Source: an uncultured Tateyamaria sp. | Lineage (GTDB): Bacteria > Pseudomonadota > Alphaproteobacteria > Rhodobacterales > Rhodobacteraceae | Direction of reading: 5' to 3' | Length of the DNA stretch: 64,000 nt | NCBI RefSeq assembly: GCF_947487805.1 | Contig: NZ_CANKXW010000003.1 | Span: 1 to 64,000 of the forward strand | Shown here: piece after piece, positions 1 to 8,515 of the stretch | How the letters are laid out: each line of letters begins with the position of its first letter | How positions within the stretch are numbered: the first letter of the stretch is position 1 | Made by a program: the position numbers and the translations under genes | Notes under the pieces: model-generated | Databases searched by the model: none | What the model was told of the DNA's origin: nothing | The model's input: the letters and a program-made list of their open reading frames with translations, nothing else

Positions 1-97
1 TGCCCCAAACAGACACATTCCACTCCGTCGCTGAAGCCTCAAGCGCAAAGCTCAACGAAACGAGACCGGCAACGCCGACAGTCAAAACCCTAGACAT
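1..97 (-). CDS. Secreted protein, N-terminal fragment (possible TRAP solute-binding protein)
   Basis: Only the first 32 codons lie in the window; the gene runs off the left edge. The ATG at 97-95 has a GGAGG ribosome binding site seven bases upstream. The visible peptide is a Sec signal peptide: a charged MSR start, a hydrophobic core and an Ala-Ser-Ala cleavage site near residue 23. The mature start reads TEWNVSVWG. That start recalls periplasmic binding proteins of TRAP transporters, but this is inference from very little sequence. It is transcribed in the same direction as the aminotransferase at 221-1360, with about 120 bases between them. Confidence 0.5.
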   Translation of the reverse strand, partial: MSRVLTVGVAGLVSLSFALEASATEWNVSVWG

Positions 98-186
98 CAA
101 AATTCCTCCCTTTTTGATCTGGGACGACTTAAACACCATTCCGTCGCACAAAACGCATGAAGAAATTCGCGGGGCGACGACCGGCG

Positions 187-208
187 ACCCTGCGGATATC
201 CGCAGGGT
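187..208 (-). terminator. 22-bp perfect palindrome behind the aminotransferase gene
   Basis: The two 11-base arms (ACCCTGCGGAT and its complement) meet without a spacer, centred on GATATC. The element lies 13 bases past the aminotransferase stop and before the secreted-protein gene on the same strand. No T-run follows on the minus strand, so it is either a weak terminator or mRNA-end hairpin, or a protein-binding site for the downstream gene. Confidence 0.35.
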
Positions 209-220
209 CCAGCAAGTGCC

Positions 221-1360
221 TCAATTGGAGCTGTTTTTTGAAAGATGCGCGGACAGCGCTGCCAACCCTTCGTCCAGATTGCGCCGCCCGAAGCCAAGGC
301 GCAGGCGGTCCGCAGGGGTCGGGCCAAGTGCAGATGTATAGATGGTGCTGGGCAAAAACAGCACGCCGCTGTCTTCCACCAGCGATTGGCAGAACGCCTC
401 GACACCTTCAGGACCCTTGTAGCGTGGAAAGGCCATACAGGACCCATCGGGCCTATGCCAATCAAAGAGGTCGGGATAGCGGGCAAAGAAGGCATCCCAC
501 TTGGGCAGGTTTTCATCCACGATCTCACAGTTGCGCGCGAGAATGCGCGCACGGTTGCGCAACGCGATCAGGGTCAACCGCTCGCTTGGGCCGGAATTGC
601 AGATCGACAGATAGTGTTTCATCCGCTCCATCCGCGACAGCACATCCTTGTCCTGGGACGCGATCCAACCAACCCGAAGGCCCGGCAACCCATAGGACTT
701 GGACATCACGTTCAGCGAAAGCCCGCGTTCGTACAGGTCCGCGACAAAGGGCAGGTGCCGCGTGCCCGAGGGACCCAAACCGTTGAAAATCTCGTCATGC
801 AGGATGTAGATCCCGTGCTTGCGGCACAGATCAATCAGCGCGGTGTACCGATCCAGCGGCAAAATCGCCCCGGTGGGATTGTGCGGAAAGTTGATCGTCA
901 CCAAACGCGTGTTCGGGCGTATCGCGTCCGCAATCCGGTCGATGTCCAGCGACCAGTTGTCGTCCGGATCAAGCGGCACGCCCGTCGCCTCGCAAATCGC
1001 CACGGGCAATGTCTCGTGCGATTGGTAATTCGGCGTGACCACGATCGCGTGGCTGTCGCTGTCCAGCAGCACGTTGTTGGCCGCAAAGATCCCCTCGCTC
1101 GCACCGGCAAAGCACAGCACGTTATCCGCACTCTGGTGCGCATAGGTCTCGGCGATGGCCGCGCGCAGATCCGGAGCCCCATAGGTTTCGGTGTACCCAA
1201 GCCAGAGCCCCTCGAATGCCTCGCGGTCCTCGGGGCTGGCCATGGCGAGCAGATCGCGCATCGACATGGCTTCCGCATCGGATGCGGTCATGTGGTAACG
1301 GGCCTTGAACTCCCATTTGGAGAAGTGGGTTTCGAGGCGGAAATCCGGCAATGTTGGCAT
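221..1360 (-). CDS. PLP-dependent class I/II aminotransferase
   Basis: A 379-residue fold-type I PLP enzyme, expected to move an amino group between an amino acid and a 2-oxo acid in the cytoplasm. Seen directly: the NPTG motif at about residues 161-164, the Asp that pairs with the PLP nitrogen in ILHDE (D189), and the Schiff-base lysine K221 in SKSYGLPGLRVGW. The ATG at 1360 was chosen because the fold starts there; in-frame sequence further upstream has no homology character. It is divergent from the kinase at 1636, with 275 bases between. Substrate is not predictable; capreomycidine-synthase or kynurenine-type aminotransferases are alternatives. Confidence 0.85.
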   Translation of the reverse strand: MPTLPDFRLETHFSKWEFKARYHMTASDAEAMSMRDLLAMASPEDREAFEGLWLGYTETYGAPDLRAAIAETYAHQSADNVLCFAGASEGIFAANNVLLDSDSHAIVVTPNYQSHETLPVAICEATGVPLDPDDNWSLDIDRIADAIRPNTRLVTINFPHNPTGAILPLDRYTALIDLCRKHGIYILHDEIFNGLGPSGTRHLPFVADLYERGLSLNVMSKSYGLPGLRVGWIASQDKDVLSRMERMKHYLSICNSGPSERLTLIALRNRARILARNCEIVDENLPKWDAFFARYPDLFDWHRPDGSCMAFPRYKGPEGVEAFCQSLVEDSGVLFLPSTIYTSALGPTPADRLRLGFGRRNLDEGLAALSAHLSKNSSN

Positions 1361-1635
1361 GTGCGGCGGGCTTTCTGTTCTGTGGTCCAGTATGCCTAGA
1401 CGATCGGGGCAGGAAACCGAAGCCCCCGTTGCCGCAGCGTCTGCCCCGCGCGGGCTTGAACCCGCAACAAGCCGGGCATAGAAAACTTGTGCAACACCGG
1501 ATTGCCAAAGCAAATTCTACACTAGATTGAACTATAGGCAGGGGCGCAACCATGCTATTCTTGGTGTGCAGAGGCAGGCCGCACCGCATGACGCGAGAAG
1601 TTGAACGTGCAGATTAAAGACAGGTTTTCCGTTCG

Positions 1636-4600
1636 ATGACTGAACCCAAGACTATCGTTGCCATTGGTGCCAGCGCCGGGGGCCTTGGCCCGTGCGAGCT
1701 GTTTTTCGATCACGCACCGGTCGACAAGGGCTTTGCCTATGTGGTGATCCAGCATTTGTCGCCAGACTTTCGGTCGCTTATGGACGAGTTGCTGGCGCGG
1801 CATTCGTCGATGCCGATCCACCGGGTCGAAAACGGGATGGTGATCGAACCGAACACCATCTACCTCAACCGTCCGCGGCAGGTGTTGACGGTGGCGGATG
1901 GCAAATTTGTGGTGGCGCCCGAGGAAACCGAAGACGTCATTCGCCTGCCCATCGACGATTTCTTCAACTCCATTGCGGATGAATACGGCGACGAGGCGGT
2001 GGCCGTGATCCTGTCCGGGTCAGGCAGCGACGGCGTGCGCGGTGCGCGCCAGATCAAATCCCGCGGCGGCCGCGTCTTTGCCCAGACGCCCGAGACCGCG
2101 AAATTCGACAGCATGCCGCGCGCCATCCAGACGGCCAAGCTCGAGGACGGATCCGCCGCCCCCGAGGACCTGCCGGAACTGATCCAGCGCCATATCGCGG
2201 GCGAATTCGGGCTGGGCGGCAATTTCTATCGCGAAATGACCAGTGATCCGGTGTTCGACATCCTGGGCCTGATGCAGGACCGGTTCGGCACCAATTTCAC
2301 CTATTACAAGATCGAAACCGTGGCCCGCCGGCTGAACCGCCGCAAGGACCTGTCGGGCCACGCGGATGTGCGCGACTATTACCGCACACTGCTTCAGGAT
2401 CCGGACGAGCTTGAGACGCTCTATAACGATCTGCTGATCGAAGTGACGGCGTTTTTCCGCGACAAGCCCGCCTTTGACCTGCTGGCCCGCGACGCCATTC
2501 CGGAAATCTGCCGCGACATGTCCCCGCAACGGCAGGTACGTATGTGGGTGCCCGGCTGCGCCAGCGGAGAAGAGGCCTATACTCTCGCCATTCAGGTCGC
2601 CGAATTTGCCCGCGCCAATGACAAGGCGTTCAATCTGAAGATCCTTGCCACGGATATTCACAAGCGGTCGCTGTCAGCGGCCTCTGCCGGGATCTTTTCG
2701 AATGAAACGCTGGCGGCCGTGGACGAGAACCTGATCGAACGGTATTTTGAAAAAACCGGCGACTACCATCAGGTTCGCCAAAACCTGCGCCGCGCCGTTG
2801 TCTTCAGCCCGCATGATCTGCTGCGGGATCCGCCGTTTACCCGGATGGATCTGGTCAGCTGCCGCAACGTGATGATCTACCTCACCGAAGAGGCACAACA
2901 AAAGCTGCTTGCCCTGTTCCATTTCTCGCTGAACAAGGACGGCTACTTGTTCCTCGGGCCCAGCGAGACCACCGGCAAACTTCACCGCGAGTTCACCCAG
3001 ATCTCGCAACGCTGGCGCATCTTCCGCAAGACGCGCGACGTGCGCCTGATGGAATCCACGCGCCTGCTCAACTCGCAACGCCCGCCGATGGACGCGAGCC
3101 TCGCACTGGCCACCACCCGTAAACCAGCCACAAAAGCAGCGCCGATGCGGGTCGCGAATGACCCCAAGTCGACGGCCATATCCGCCGCACTGCACAGACT
3201 TCTGGGCATCTACGGCCCGCCCGGTTTCCTGATCGATCAAAGCGGGCAGCTGACCCACATTTTCGGCGATGCCCGCAAACACCTGCGGTTCAATACCGGC
3301 GGATTCAGCAACGTGCTGACCGAATTGCTGCGCGAAGACCTGAAGCCCTTTGTCGCGCCCATGATCGACCGGTTCAAACACGGGATCATGGTCGAACATG
3401 CGCGCAGCGCCACCCTGACCGAAGAAGACGGTGAAACGATCGAGCTGCGCCTGCTGATGCGCCCCCTGATCGAAGAGGACACCGATGGCGGCCCCTATGC
3501 CATCGTTACGCTTGAGCAAACTGGCCGCGTCGAAACCGACATCGCGCTGATCCCCAGCAGTGACGACGCCGATGACATCGACCGCGATCTGGTCACCTCC
3601 TATGCCTCGCGCGTGTCCGAGCTCGAGCAGATGCTCGGCTCTACCGAGGAAAGCCTGCAAGCCACCATCGAAGAGATGGAGACCTCGAACGAGGAATTGC
3701 AGGCCACCAACGAAGAACTGATGTCCGCCAACGAAGAGCTTCAGTCCACCAACGAGGAACTGCACTCGGTCAACGAGGAACTCTATACCGTCAGTTCCGA
3801 ACACGAGCGCAAGATCGAAGAGCTGAGCGAACTGACTTCCGACATGGACCACCTGCTCAAGAGCACGGCCATCGGCACGATCTTCCTCGATTCTGATTTG
3901 CAGGTGCGCCGTTTTACCCCTGCGGCTGCGCATACGTTCAACCTGATCGCGCAGGATGTCGGACGTCCCTTTGCCCACGTCACCGCACGGTTCTCGACCG
4001 TCGATGTTCAGGACATTGTCCGACAGGTACAGGCCGACGCCAAACCGGTCGACAGCGAGATCGTGTCCAACGACAGATCCTACCTCATGCGCGTGCTGCC
4101 CTACGTGTCCGACGTCCAGCAAAAGCCCGGCGTCGTGATCACGATGATCGACATCGACGCGCTCAGCCGCGCCCGTACCCGCATTGCCGACATGGAACAG
4201 CTGCACGACGAGGTGCTCAAGGATATCGGACAGCTGATCGTGCGCTGGAACAAGGCGGATGGCGAGGTGACCTTTTGCAACGCCACCTTTGCCGAACTGT
4301 GCGGCGGGTCCATCGCCGACCTGCTGGGCACCGATTTCAAAACCCACCTCTCCGCCGAGGTGCACGCCAAGATCAACGACGCGACCAAGGAAATTGCCCC
4401 CGGTGCCTTCCGCCGCGTGATGTTCAAATATACCGACCCGTCGGGCGCAGACCGCTATTTTGACAACATGCTGCGCGCACTGTCGGACAAGTCGGGCAAT
4501 ATCTTCGGCTTCCAGATCACCGGGCGCGACATGACGCCGGATCAGGAATATATCCGCACTCTCGAAGAAGTGCTTGAGGTCGACCGGTCGGACTATCCCG

Positions 4601-6558
4601 CCTCCAAATACGGCTCGCATGTCGCCAAGAACGAATTGGCGCGGGTCGAGAAACTCTTTGAGATCGTGCAGTCCTATCTGGGCGCAACCCAGCTGCTGGT
4701 CACCATCGGCGGCCATGACGAAACGCCCAAACCGCTGGAACTGCCCGCGGTCAGCCAACCGGGCGTGGTGCCGCAAAGCGCCTATAACAGCCTCGAAAAA
4801 ATCGTCTCCGACGACGCGGCAAGCTCTGAAACCGTGGGCATCCGCAAGGTCAACCTGGCGGGCCGCAATCAACACAAGACGCTGCTGAACGATCTGGGCG
4901 CATCCCGCGCTATCGTCGGCCCGATCATCTCGCGGAATGCGGTGATCGGACGGGTGGCTCTGGCCGTGTCCTCGCACCACCCGGACCGCGATTTCACCGA
5001 ACTGGAACTGGCGCTCGCACGGATCACGATCCGCTGGGCCGGCTATATCTGGGACCGCAGCCGCACCATCGAAGCCATCGAAAGCACCAGCGCCCAGCTG
5101 ATGCTGACCATCGATCACCTGCCTGCGCGGGTGTGGTTCAAGGACGACCAGAACAAGATCATCTGGCTGAATTCAACGGCGGCCGCCTCGATGGGCATGT
5201 CTGTCGAAAACGCCACGGGCATCAACACCTACGACCAGTTCCCCGAAATGGCCGGAAAATACCACAAGGACGACCTTGCGGTGATCAACTCGGGCCGTCC
5301 CAAGCTGGGGATCATCGAAAAGTTCACGCCCAAACACGGCCCGCACGGGTGGTCCAAGACCGACAAGATCCCTTACGTCGATCCGCGCACCGGCGCCCGC
5401 AACCTGCTGGTCATCTCGACCGACATCACGATGCTCAAGAATCAGGAGGCCGAAATCGAGCGGTTGAACAAGTCGCTCAATCAACAGCGGGGCCTTTATC
5501 GCGAGATCTACCAACACACGCCCGCGATGATGCTGACTACGGATGCCGAAAATCGTATCGAGGACGCCAACGACCTGCTGGCCAAAACGGGCGGTTATAC
5601 CCGCGAGGAACTGATTGGCCGCGCCATGCGCGACGTGTTCCTCGAACGCAAGCGCGACACCGACCTGCCGCAGGTGGACGAACGCGACAGCGGCGAGCCG
5701 ATGCGCCTGCTGTGCAGCAATGGCACCTTGTTGGACGTGGAACTGGCAGGCATCGACGACACGCTGGCCGACGGCGAATTCCGCCGCCTCTGGGTCGTGC
5801 ACGACGTGTCGGCGCGCAACCTCGCCCTCGCCGCGCTTGAGGCCAAGAATTCCGAGCTGGAGCACCTCAATGACGGGTTGGCGCAATTCGCCTATGCCGC
5901 GTCGCATGACCTTCAGGAACCGCTGCGCAAGATCCGCCAATACGGCGACCTGCTGACCGAAGATTACAGCGACAATCTGGACAAGGACGGGCAATTCTAC
6001 GTGGATGTGATGACGTCCTCGGCCGAACGGATGAGCAGCCTGGTCAAGAACCTGCTGCAATTCTCCAGCGCCTCGCAGGGGGATTTCACACCGCAGGAAA
6101 TCCCGCTGGGCAAGCTGGTGGACAAGGTCGTCGACGACTACAAACAGGTGATCGAGGAAACTGGCGCGACCATCACCTCGGACACCCTGCCATCAGTGCG
6201 CTGCGACGAGAACCTTGTGCAGATCGTGTTCTCAAACATCATCTCGAACGCCCTGAAATACCGCGCGCCACAACGCGCGCCGGAAATCAAGGTGGGGGTC
6301 GAACAATCGGATGACCGCATCATCCTCAGCTTTACCGACAACGGCATCGGGTTCGACAAAAGCGAGGCGGAACGCATCTTTGACCCCTTCGTCAGGCTGG
6401 TCTCGAAATCCGAGGCGCAAGGCACCGGCATTGGCCTCGCGATCTGCCGTACAATCTGCGAACGACACAACTGGACGTTGACCGCTTCTAGTACGAAGGG
6501 TAGTCACACACGCATTGAAATCAGAATACCGATCGAAAGCAGCGAGTGGGCAAAATAG
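1636..6558 (+). CDS. CheB-CheR-PAS-histidine kinase fusion protein
   Basis: A 1640-residue soluble signalling protein. Residues 1-190 are a CheB methylesterase domain with its triad S13 (GASAGG), H40 and D132. Residues about 205-470 are a CheR methyltransferase domain with the SAM loop PGCASGEEA at 306-314. A long coiled coil at about 650-730 is made of repeated (S/T)NEEL heptads. PAS-like and GAF-like segments fill about 740-1400. A HisKA domain has H1424 in AASHDLQEPLRK, and the HATPase ends with DNGIGF and GTGIGLAI. No membrane segment and no receiver domain are present, although canonical CheB carries a receiver. Such fusions are known, but their substrates usually are not. The next gene overlaps its end by 13 bases. 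Confidence 0.93.
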   Translation: MTEPKTIVAIGASAGGLGPCELFFDHAPVDKGFAYVVIQHLSPDFRSLMDELLARHSSMPIHRVENGMVIEPNTIYLNRPRQVLTVADGKFVVAPEETEDVIRLPIDDFFNSIADEYGDEAVAVILSGSGSDGVRGARQIKSRGGRVFAQTPETAKFDSMPRAIQTAKLEDGSAAPEDLPELIQRHIAGEFGLGGNFYREMTSDPVFDILGLMQDRFGTNFTYYKIETVARRLNRRKDLSGHADVRDYYRTLLQDPDELETLYNDLLIEVTAFFRDKPAFDLLARDAIPEICRDMSPQRQVRMWVPGCASGEEAYTLAIQVAEFARANDKAFNLKILATDIHKRSLSAASAGIFSNETLAAVDENLIERYFEKTGDYHQVRQNLRRAVVFSPHDLLRDPPFTRMDLVSCRNVMIYLTEEAQQKLLALFHFSLNKDGYLFLGPSETTGKLHREFTQISQRWRIFRKTRDVRLMESTRLLNSQRPPMDASLALATTRKPATKAAPMRVANDPKSTAISAALHRLLGIYGPPGFLIDQSGQLTHIFGDARKHLRFNTGGFSNVLTELLREDLKPFVAPMIDRFKHGIMVEHARSATLTEEDGETIELRLLMRPLIEEDTDGGPYAIVTLEQTGRVETDIALIPSSDDADDIDRDLVTSYASRVSELEQMLGSTEESLQATIEEMETSNEELQATNEELMSANEELQSTNEELHSVNEELYTVSSEHERKIEELSELTSDMDHLLKSTAIGTIFLDSDLQVRRFTPAAAHTFNLIAQDVGRPFAHVTARFSTVDVQDIVRQVQADAKPVDSEIVSNDRSYLMRVLPYVSDVQQKPGVVITMIDIDALSRARTRIADMEQLHDEVLKDIGQLIVRWNKADGEVTFCNATFAELCGGSIADLLGTDFKTHLSAEVHAKINDATKEIAPGAFRRVMFKYTDPSGADRYFDNMLRALSDKSGNIFGFQITGRDMTPDQEYIRTLEEVLEVDRSDYPASKYGSHVAKNELARVEKLFEIVQSYLGATQLLVTIGGHDETPKPLELPAVSQPGVVPQSAYNSLEKIVSDDAASSETVGIRKVNLAGRNQHKTLLNDLGASRAIVGPIISRNAVIGRVALAVSSHHPDRDFTELELALARITIRWAGYIWDRSRTIEAIESTSAQLMLTIDHLPARVWFKDDQNKIIWLNSTAAASMGMSVENATGINTYDQFPEMAGKYHKDDLAVINSGRPKLGIIEKFTPKHGPHGWSKTDKIPYVDPRTGARNLLVISTDITMLKNQEAEIERLNKSLNQQRGLYREIYQHTPAMMLTTDAENRIEDANDLLAKTGGYTREELIGRAMRDVFLERKRDTDLPQVDERDSGEPMRLLCSNGTLLDVELAGIDDTLADGEFRRLWVVHDVSARNLALAALEAKNSELEHLNDGLAQFAYAASHDLQEPLRKIRQYGDLLTEDYSDNLDKDGQFYVDVMTSSAERMSSLVKNLLQFSSASQGDFTPQEIPLGKLVDKVVDDYKQVIEETGATITSDTLPSVRCDENLVQIVFSNIISNALKYRAPQRAPEIKVGVEQSDDRIILSFTDNGIGFDKSEAERIFDPFVRLVSKSEAQGTGIGLAICRTICERHNWTLTASSTKGSHTRIEIRIPIESSEWAK

Positions 6559-6983
6559 CAACCGGACGCCATGTCATCATCGTGGATGACGACGACGAAG
6601 ACGTTTTTGCCATCCGGCGGGCGTTCTCCAAATATGATGACACGATCCAGCTCAAGCACCTGTCCGACGGGGCCAAGGCCGTTGACCATCTGCTCGCCAT
6701 TCAGGAATTTAGGGATCTACCGGACCTCGTTCTGCTCGACATCAACATGCCGCGCGTGAACGGGTTTGAAACCCTTCAGGCCCTGCGCAGCTCCAACCTG
6801 ACCCGGCATCTGCCAATCATCATTCTATCGACGTCGGATTCGGTGCGCGAAATTCGGCAAGCCTATGCCTCGGGCGCGAATGCGCACATGATAAAACCCA
6901 GTTCGATGTCGCGGTTACAGGAATTTGTGCGTGCCATTGCGCTGTTTTGGCTGGATACGGCGGCCTTGCCCAACCAGAACTAG
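6546..6983 (+). CDS. Single-domain response regulator (Rcp1-like)
   Basis: A 145-residue CheY-like receiver without output domain. It has the acidic cluster VDDDDED, the phospho-acceptor aspartate in LVLLDINMP, the Thr/Ser switch in ILSTSDS and the invariant Lys in HMIKPSS. GTG at 6546 is the likely start, because no in-frame ATG precedes the first beta strand. This gives a 13-base overlap with the kinase gene, so translational coupling is likely and this is probably its phosphorylation partner. The family includes Rcp1, the receiver partner of cyanobacterial phytochrome. It meets the opposite-strand regulator in a shared CTAG at 6980-6983. Confidence 0.9.
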   Translation: MGKIATGRHVIIVDDDDEDVFAIRRAFSKYDDTIQLKHLSDGAKAVDHLLAIQEFRDLPDLVLLDINMPRVNGFETLQALRSSNLTRHLPIIILSTSDSVREIRQAYASGANAHMIKPSSMSRLQEFVRAIALFWLDTAALPNQN

Positions 6984-7336
6984 GATCGGCGCTCAAAGAT
7001 CTCGGCCAGCATGTCGGCCGTCACGTCGTCCTTCTCGAAAAACAGCAAATCACCATCCTGTCCTTGCACCTGCGGGTTCAGGACCGAAGACACGACAACG
7101 ATCTGCACCGCCACGCCAAGGCTGCGCAAGGTCGCGACGGACTGCCGGTGATCGGTCTCGGGGGGGATGCGCGAATCCAACAGGACGACGCCGGGTCGGT
7201 CCTGTCTGATCGCCTCCTCCGCATCCTCTACAGACAGAAAACAGCGCAGCGTGAACCGCCCGTCGCGGTCCAGCAACCGTGACACGAGGTGGTGTTCCAG
7301 TGGATCGTCGTCGATAAAGATCACCGAATACGGCAT
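6980..7336 (-). CDS. Single-domain response regulator
   Basis: A 118-residue receiver domain with IDDD at its start, the acceptor Asp in VVLLDSRIP, the switch Ser in VVVSSV and a Lys in FFEKDDV. It has no output domain. The ATG at 7336 begins the first beta strand (MPYSVIFIDDD). It lies 22 bases after the histidine-kinase-like gene and is last in a minus-strand run with it, another receiver and the phytochrome. It is divergent enough from its neighbours not to be a recent duplicate. Partner unknown; the adjacent kinase-like protein is the obvious candidate. Confidence 0.85.
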   Translation of the reverse strand: MPYSVIFIDDDPLEHHLVSRLLDRDGRFTLRCFLSVEDAEEAIRQDRPGVVLLDSRIPPETDHRQSVATLRSLGVAVQIVVVSSVLNPQVQGQDGDLLFFEKDDVTADMLAEIFERRS

Positions 7337-7358
7337 CAAACCCTGCATCTGCGTTGCG

Positions 7359-8006
7359 TCAAGCAACGGACTTGGGGGCTTTTGCAGCCATTTCCAGTGT
7401 GATGCCAAATTTATTGTGCCCGGCATGCGACGCCCGGGCGCTTCCGCCCACGCGCTCCATGATATGCGCCACAAGCGCGAGGCCCAGGCCCGCATGCGAC
7501 GCCGGATCGCGCGACCGAAATGGCGTGAAATCGGCGGCCGTTGCCTGAACGTCAGCCACAGTGGTGACCCGTAAGAGCGATCCATCGATGCGGATGGTGA
7601 AATTACCCCTGTCCGCCCCATGATCCGCCGCGTTTTCCGTCAGCGCATCCAGCGCCAGATCAAGAAGATGCGCGTCCGTCCATGCCGCACCCTCCCCGTC
7701 GACAAAGCATTCGAACCGCCCAAGGCGACCACCTGCCCGTGTCACCGCCGCACGCGCCGCCGGCCGCAGGTCGATCAGTCGGCACTCGGTCCGGTGGCTC
7801 GCCAGATCCGTGACCCTGCGCGTCATCCGCACCAGCGCAAACAGCTTTCTGGACTTGTCCTTGATCTGCTGGCTCAGCTTGCGCACTCGGTCCGGATCGT
7901 CCGCGTCCTCGGATACCATGTCAGACAGAAAGGCAATGTTCCGGCACAAGGCAGTCGTGTCATGCGCAAGTCGCGCAGCGATATCGCCGATACTGGCCGC
8001 CTGCAC
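7359..8006 (-). CDS. Sensorless histidine-kinase-like protein, possible ChpT-type phosphotransferase
   Basis: A 215-residue cytosolic protein with a dimerisation helix carrying the likely phospho-His in ARLAHDTTAL (about residue 15), then a CA-like domain. The N box (ALTENAADHG) and a G2-like box (AGLGLALVAHIME) are visible. The G1 box DxGxG, needed to hold ATP, is absent; the corresponding stretch reads VADVQATAAD. There is no sensor domain. Size and defects match ChpT-like histidine phosphotransferases that evolved from kinases, so it may pass phosphate between the neighbouring kinases and receivers. An inactive or unusual kinase is the alternative. The GTG start at 8006 directly abuts the preceding receiver gene. 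Confidence 0.75.
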   Translation of the reverse strand: MQAASIGDIAARLAHDTTALCRNIAFLSDMVSEDADDPDRVRKLSQQIKDKSRKLFALVRMTRRVTDLASHRTECRLIDLRPAARAAVTRAGGRLGRFECFVDGEGAAWTDAHLLDLALDALTENAADHGADRGNFTIRIDGSLLRVTTVADVQATAADFTPFRSRDPASHAGLGLALVAHIMERVGGSARASHAGHNKFGITLEMAAKAPKSVA

Positions 8007-8420
8007 TTAGCTGTCGACCGTATGCAGCACGAGGGGCTTTTCGACCAATTGCGCCGCAACCGATTCAACATCGAACCGTTTCTCGATGAACCAGTCCGCG
8101 CCGTTCTTGAGACAAGTATGAATATGAACGACCGCATCCATCCCGCTCAGCACCCCGATCAGCGGCGGGTTCTCCGGATAGAGCGCGCGTATCGCATTGA
8201 TGGTCGATAGACCGCTCAGCTGCCAGTCGACACCTTCGACATCCGGCATAAAGAGATCAACACAGATCAGGTCGACCCCCTCGCCGTTCTTCTTGAGGTA
8301 GTCCAAAGCGTCAACCACATTGTCAAAGGCGATCACGTCCGCCTTGCCAGACAGGGCCGCACCCAATGCACTCAAGTAGTCGACATCGTCATCGACCAAG
8401 ACAATTCGTCTGTTCATCAT
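8007..8420 (-). CDS. Single-domain response regulator
   Basis: A 137-residue receiver with VDDDVDY at the start, acceptor Asp in LICVDLFMPD, switch Ser in GVLSGMD and Lys in WFIEKRF, and no output domain. Its stop codon abuts the GTG of the kinase-like gene at 8006, so the two are surely co-transcribed. It lies 95 bases beyond the phytochrome stop. The loop after the acceptor Asp is longer than usual (VEGVDWQLSGLS), which could affect partner choice. It probably exchanges phosphate with the adjacent kinase-like protein or the phytochrome. Confidence 0.88.
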   Translation of the reverse strand: MMNRRIVLVDDDVDYLSALGAALSGKADVIAFDNVVDALDYLKKNGEGVDLICVDLFMPDVEGVDWQLSGLSTINAIRALYPENPPLIGVLSGMDAVVHIHTCLKNGADWFIEKRFDVESVAAQLVEKPLVLHTVDS

Positions 8421-8515
8421 TTAATCATTCCAAGCTTACAACCTAAAGGTGCCACAGAATTCTCAAATGTCAAATTGTATAACTCTTTGATCAGAGTACC
8501 GTACGCAGACTCAAC

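Noticed and set aside
1446-1546. tRNA-like segment on the minus strand (GCGGGTTCAAGCCCGC resembling a T-arm, TAGTTCAA resembling a D-arm, GCCCC/GGGGC ends)
   Set aside because: The T-stem fails with a seven-base loop, only five acceptor pairs form, no sound anticodon arm fits and there is no CCA. At most a decayed remnant; a tRNA covariance search would settle it.
2674-5118. Long antisense open frame of about 814 codons inside the CheB-CheR-kinase gene
   Set aside because: A side effect of GC-rich codon bias; its translation is low-complexity and has no domain, whereas the sense strand has full domain order.
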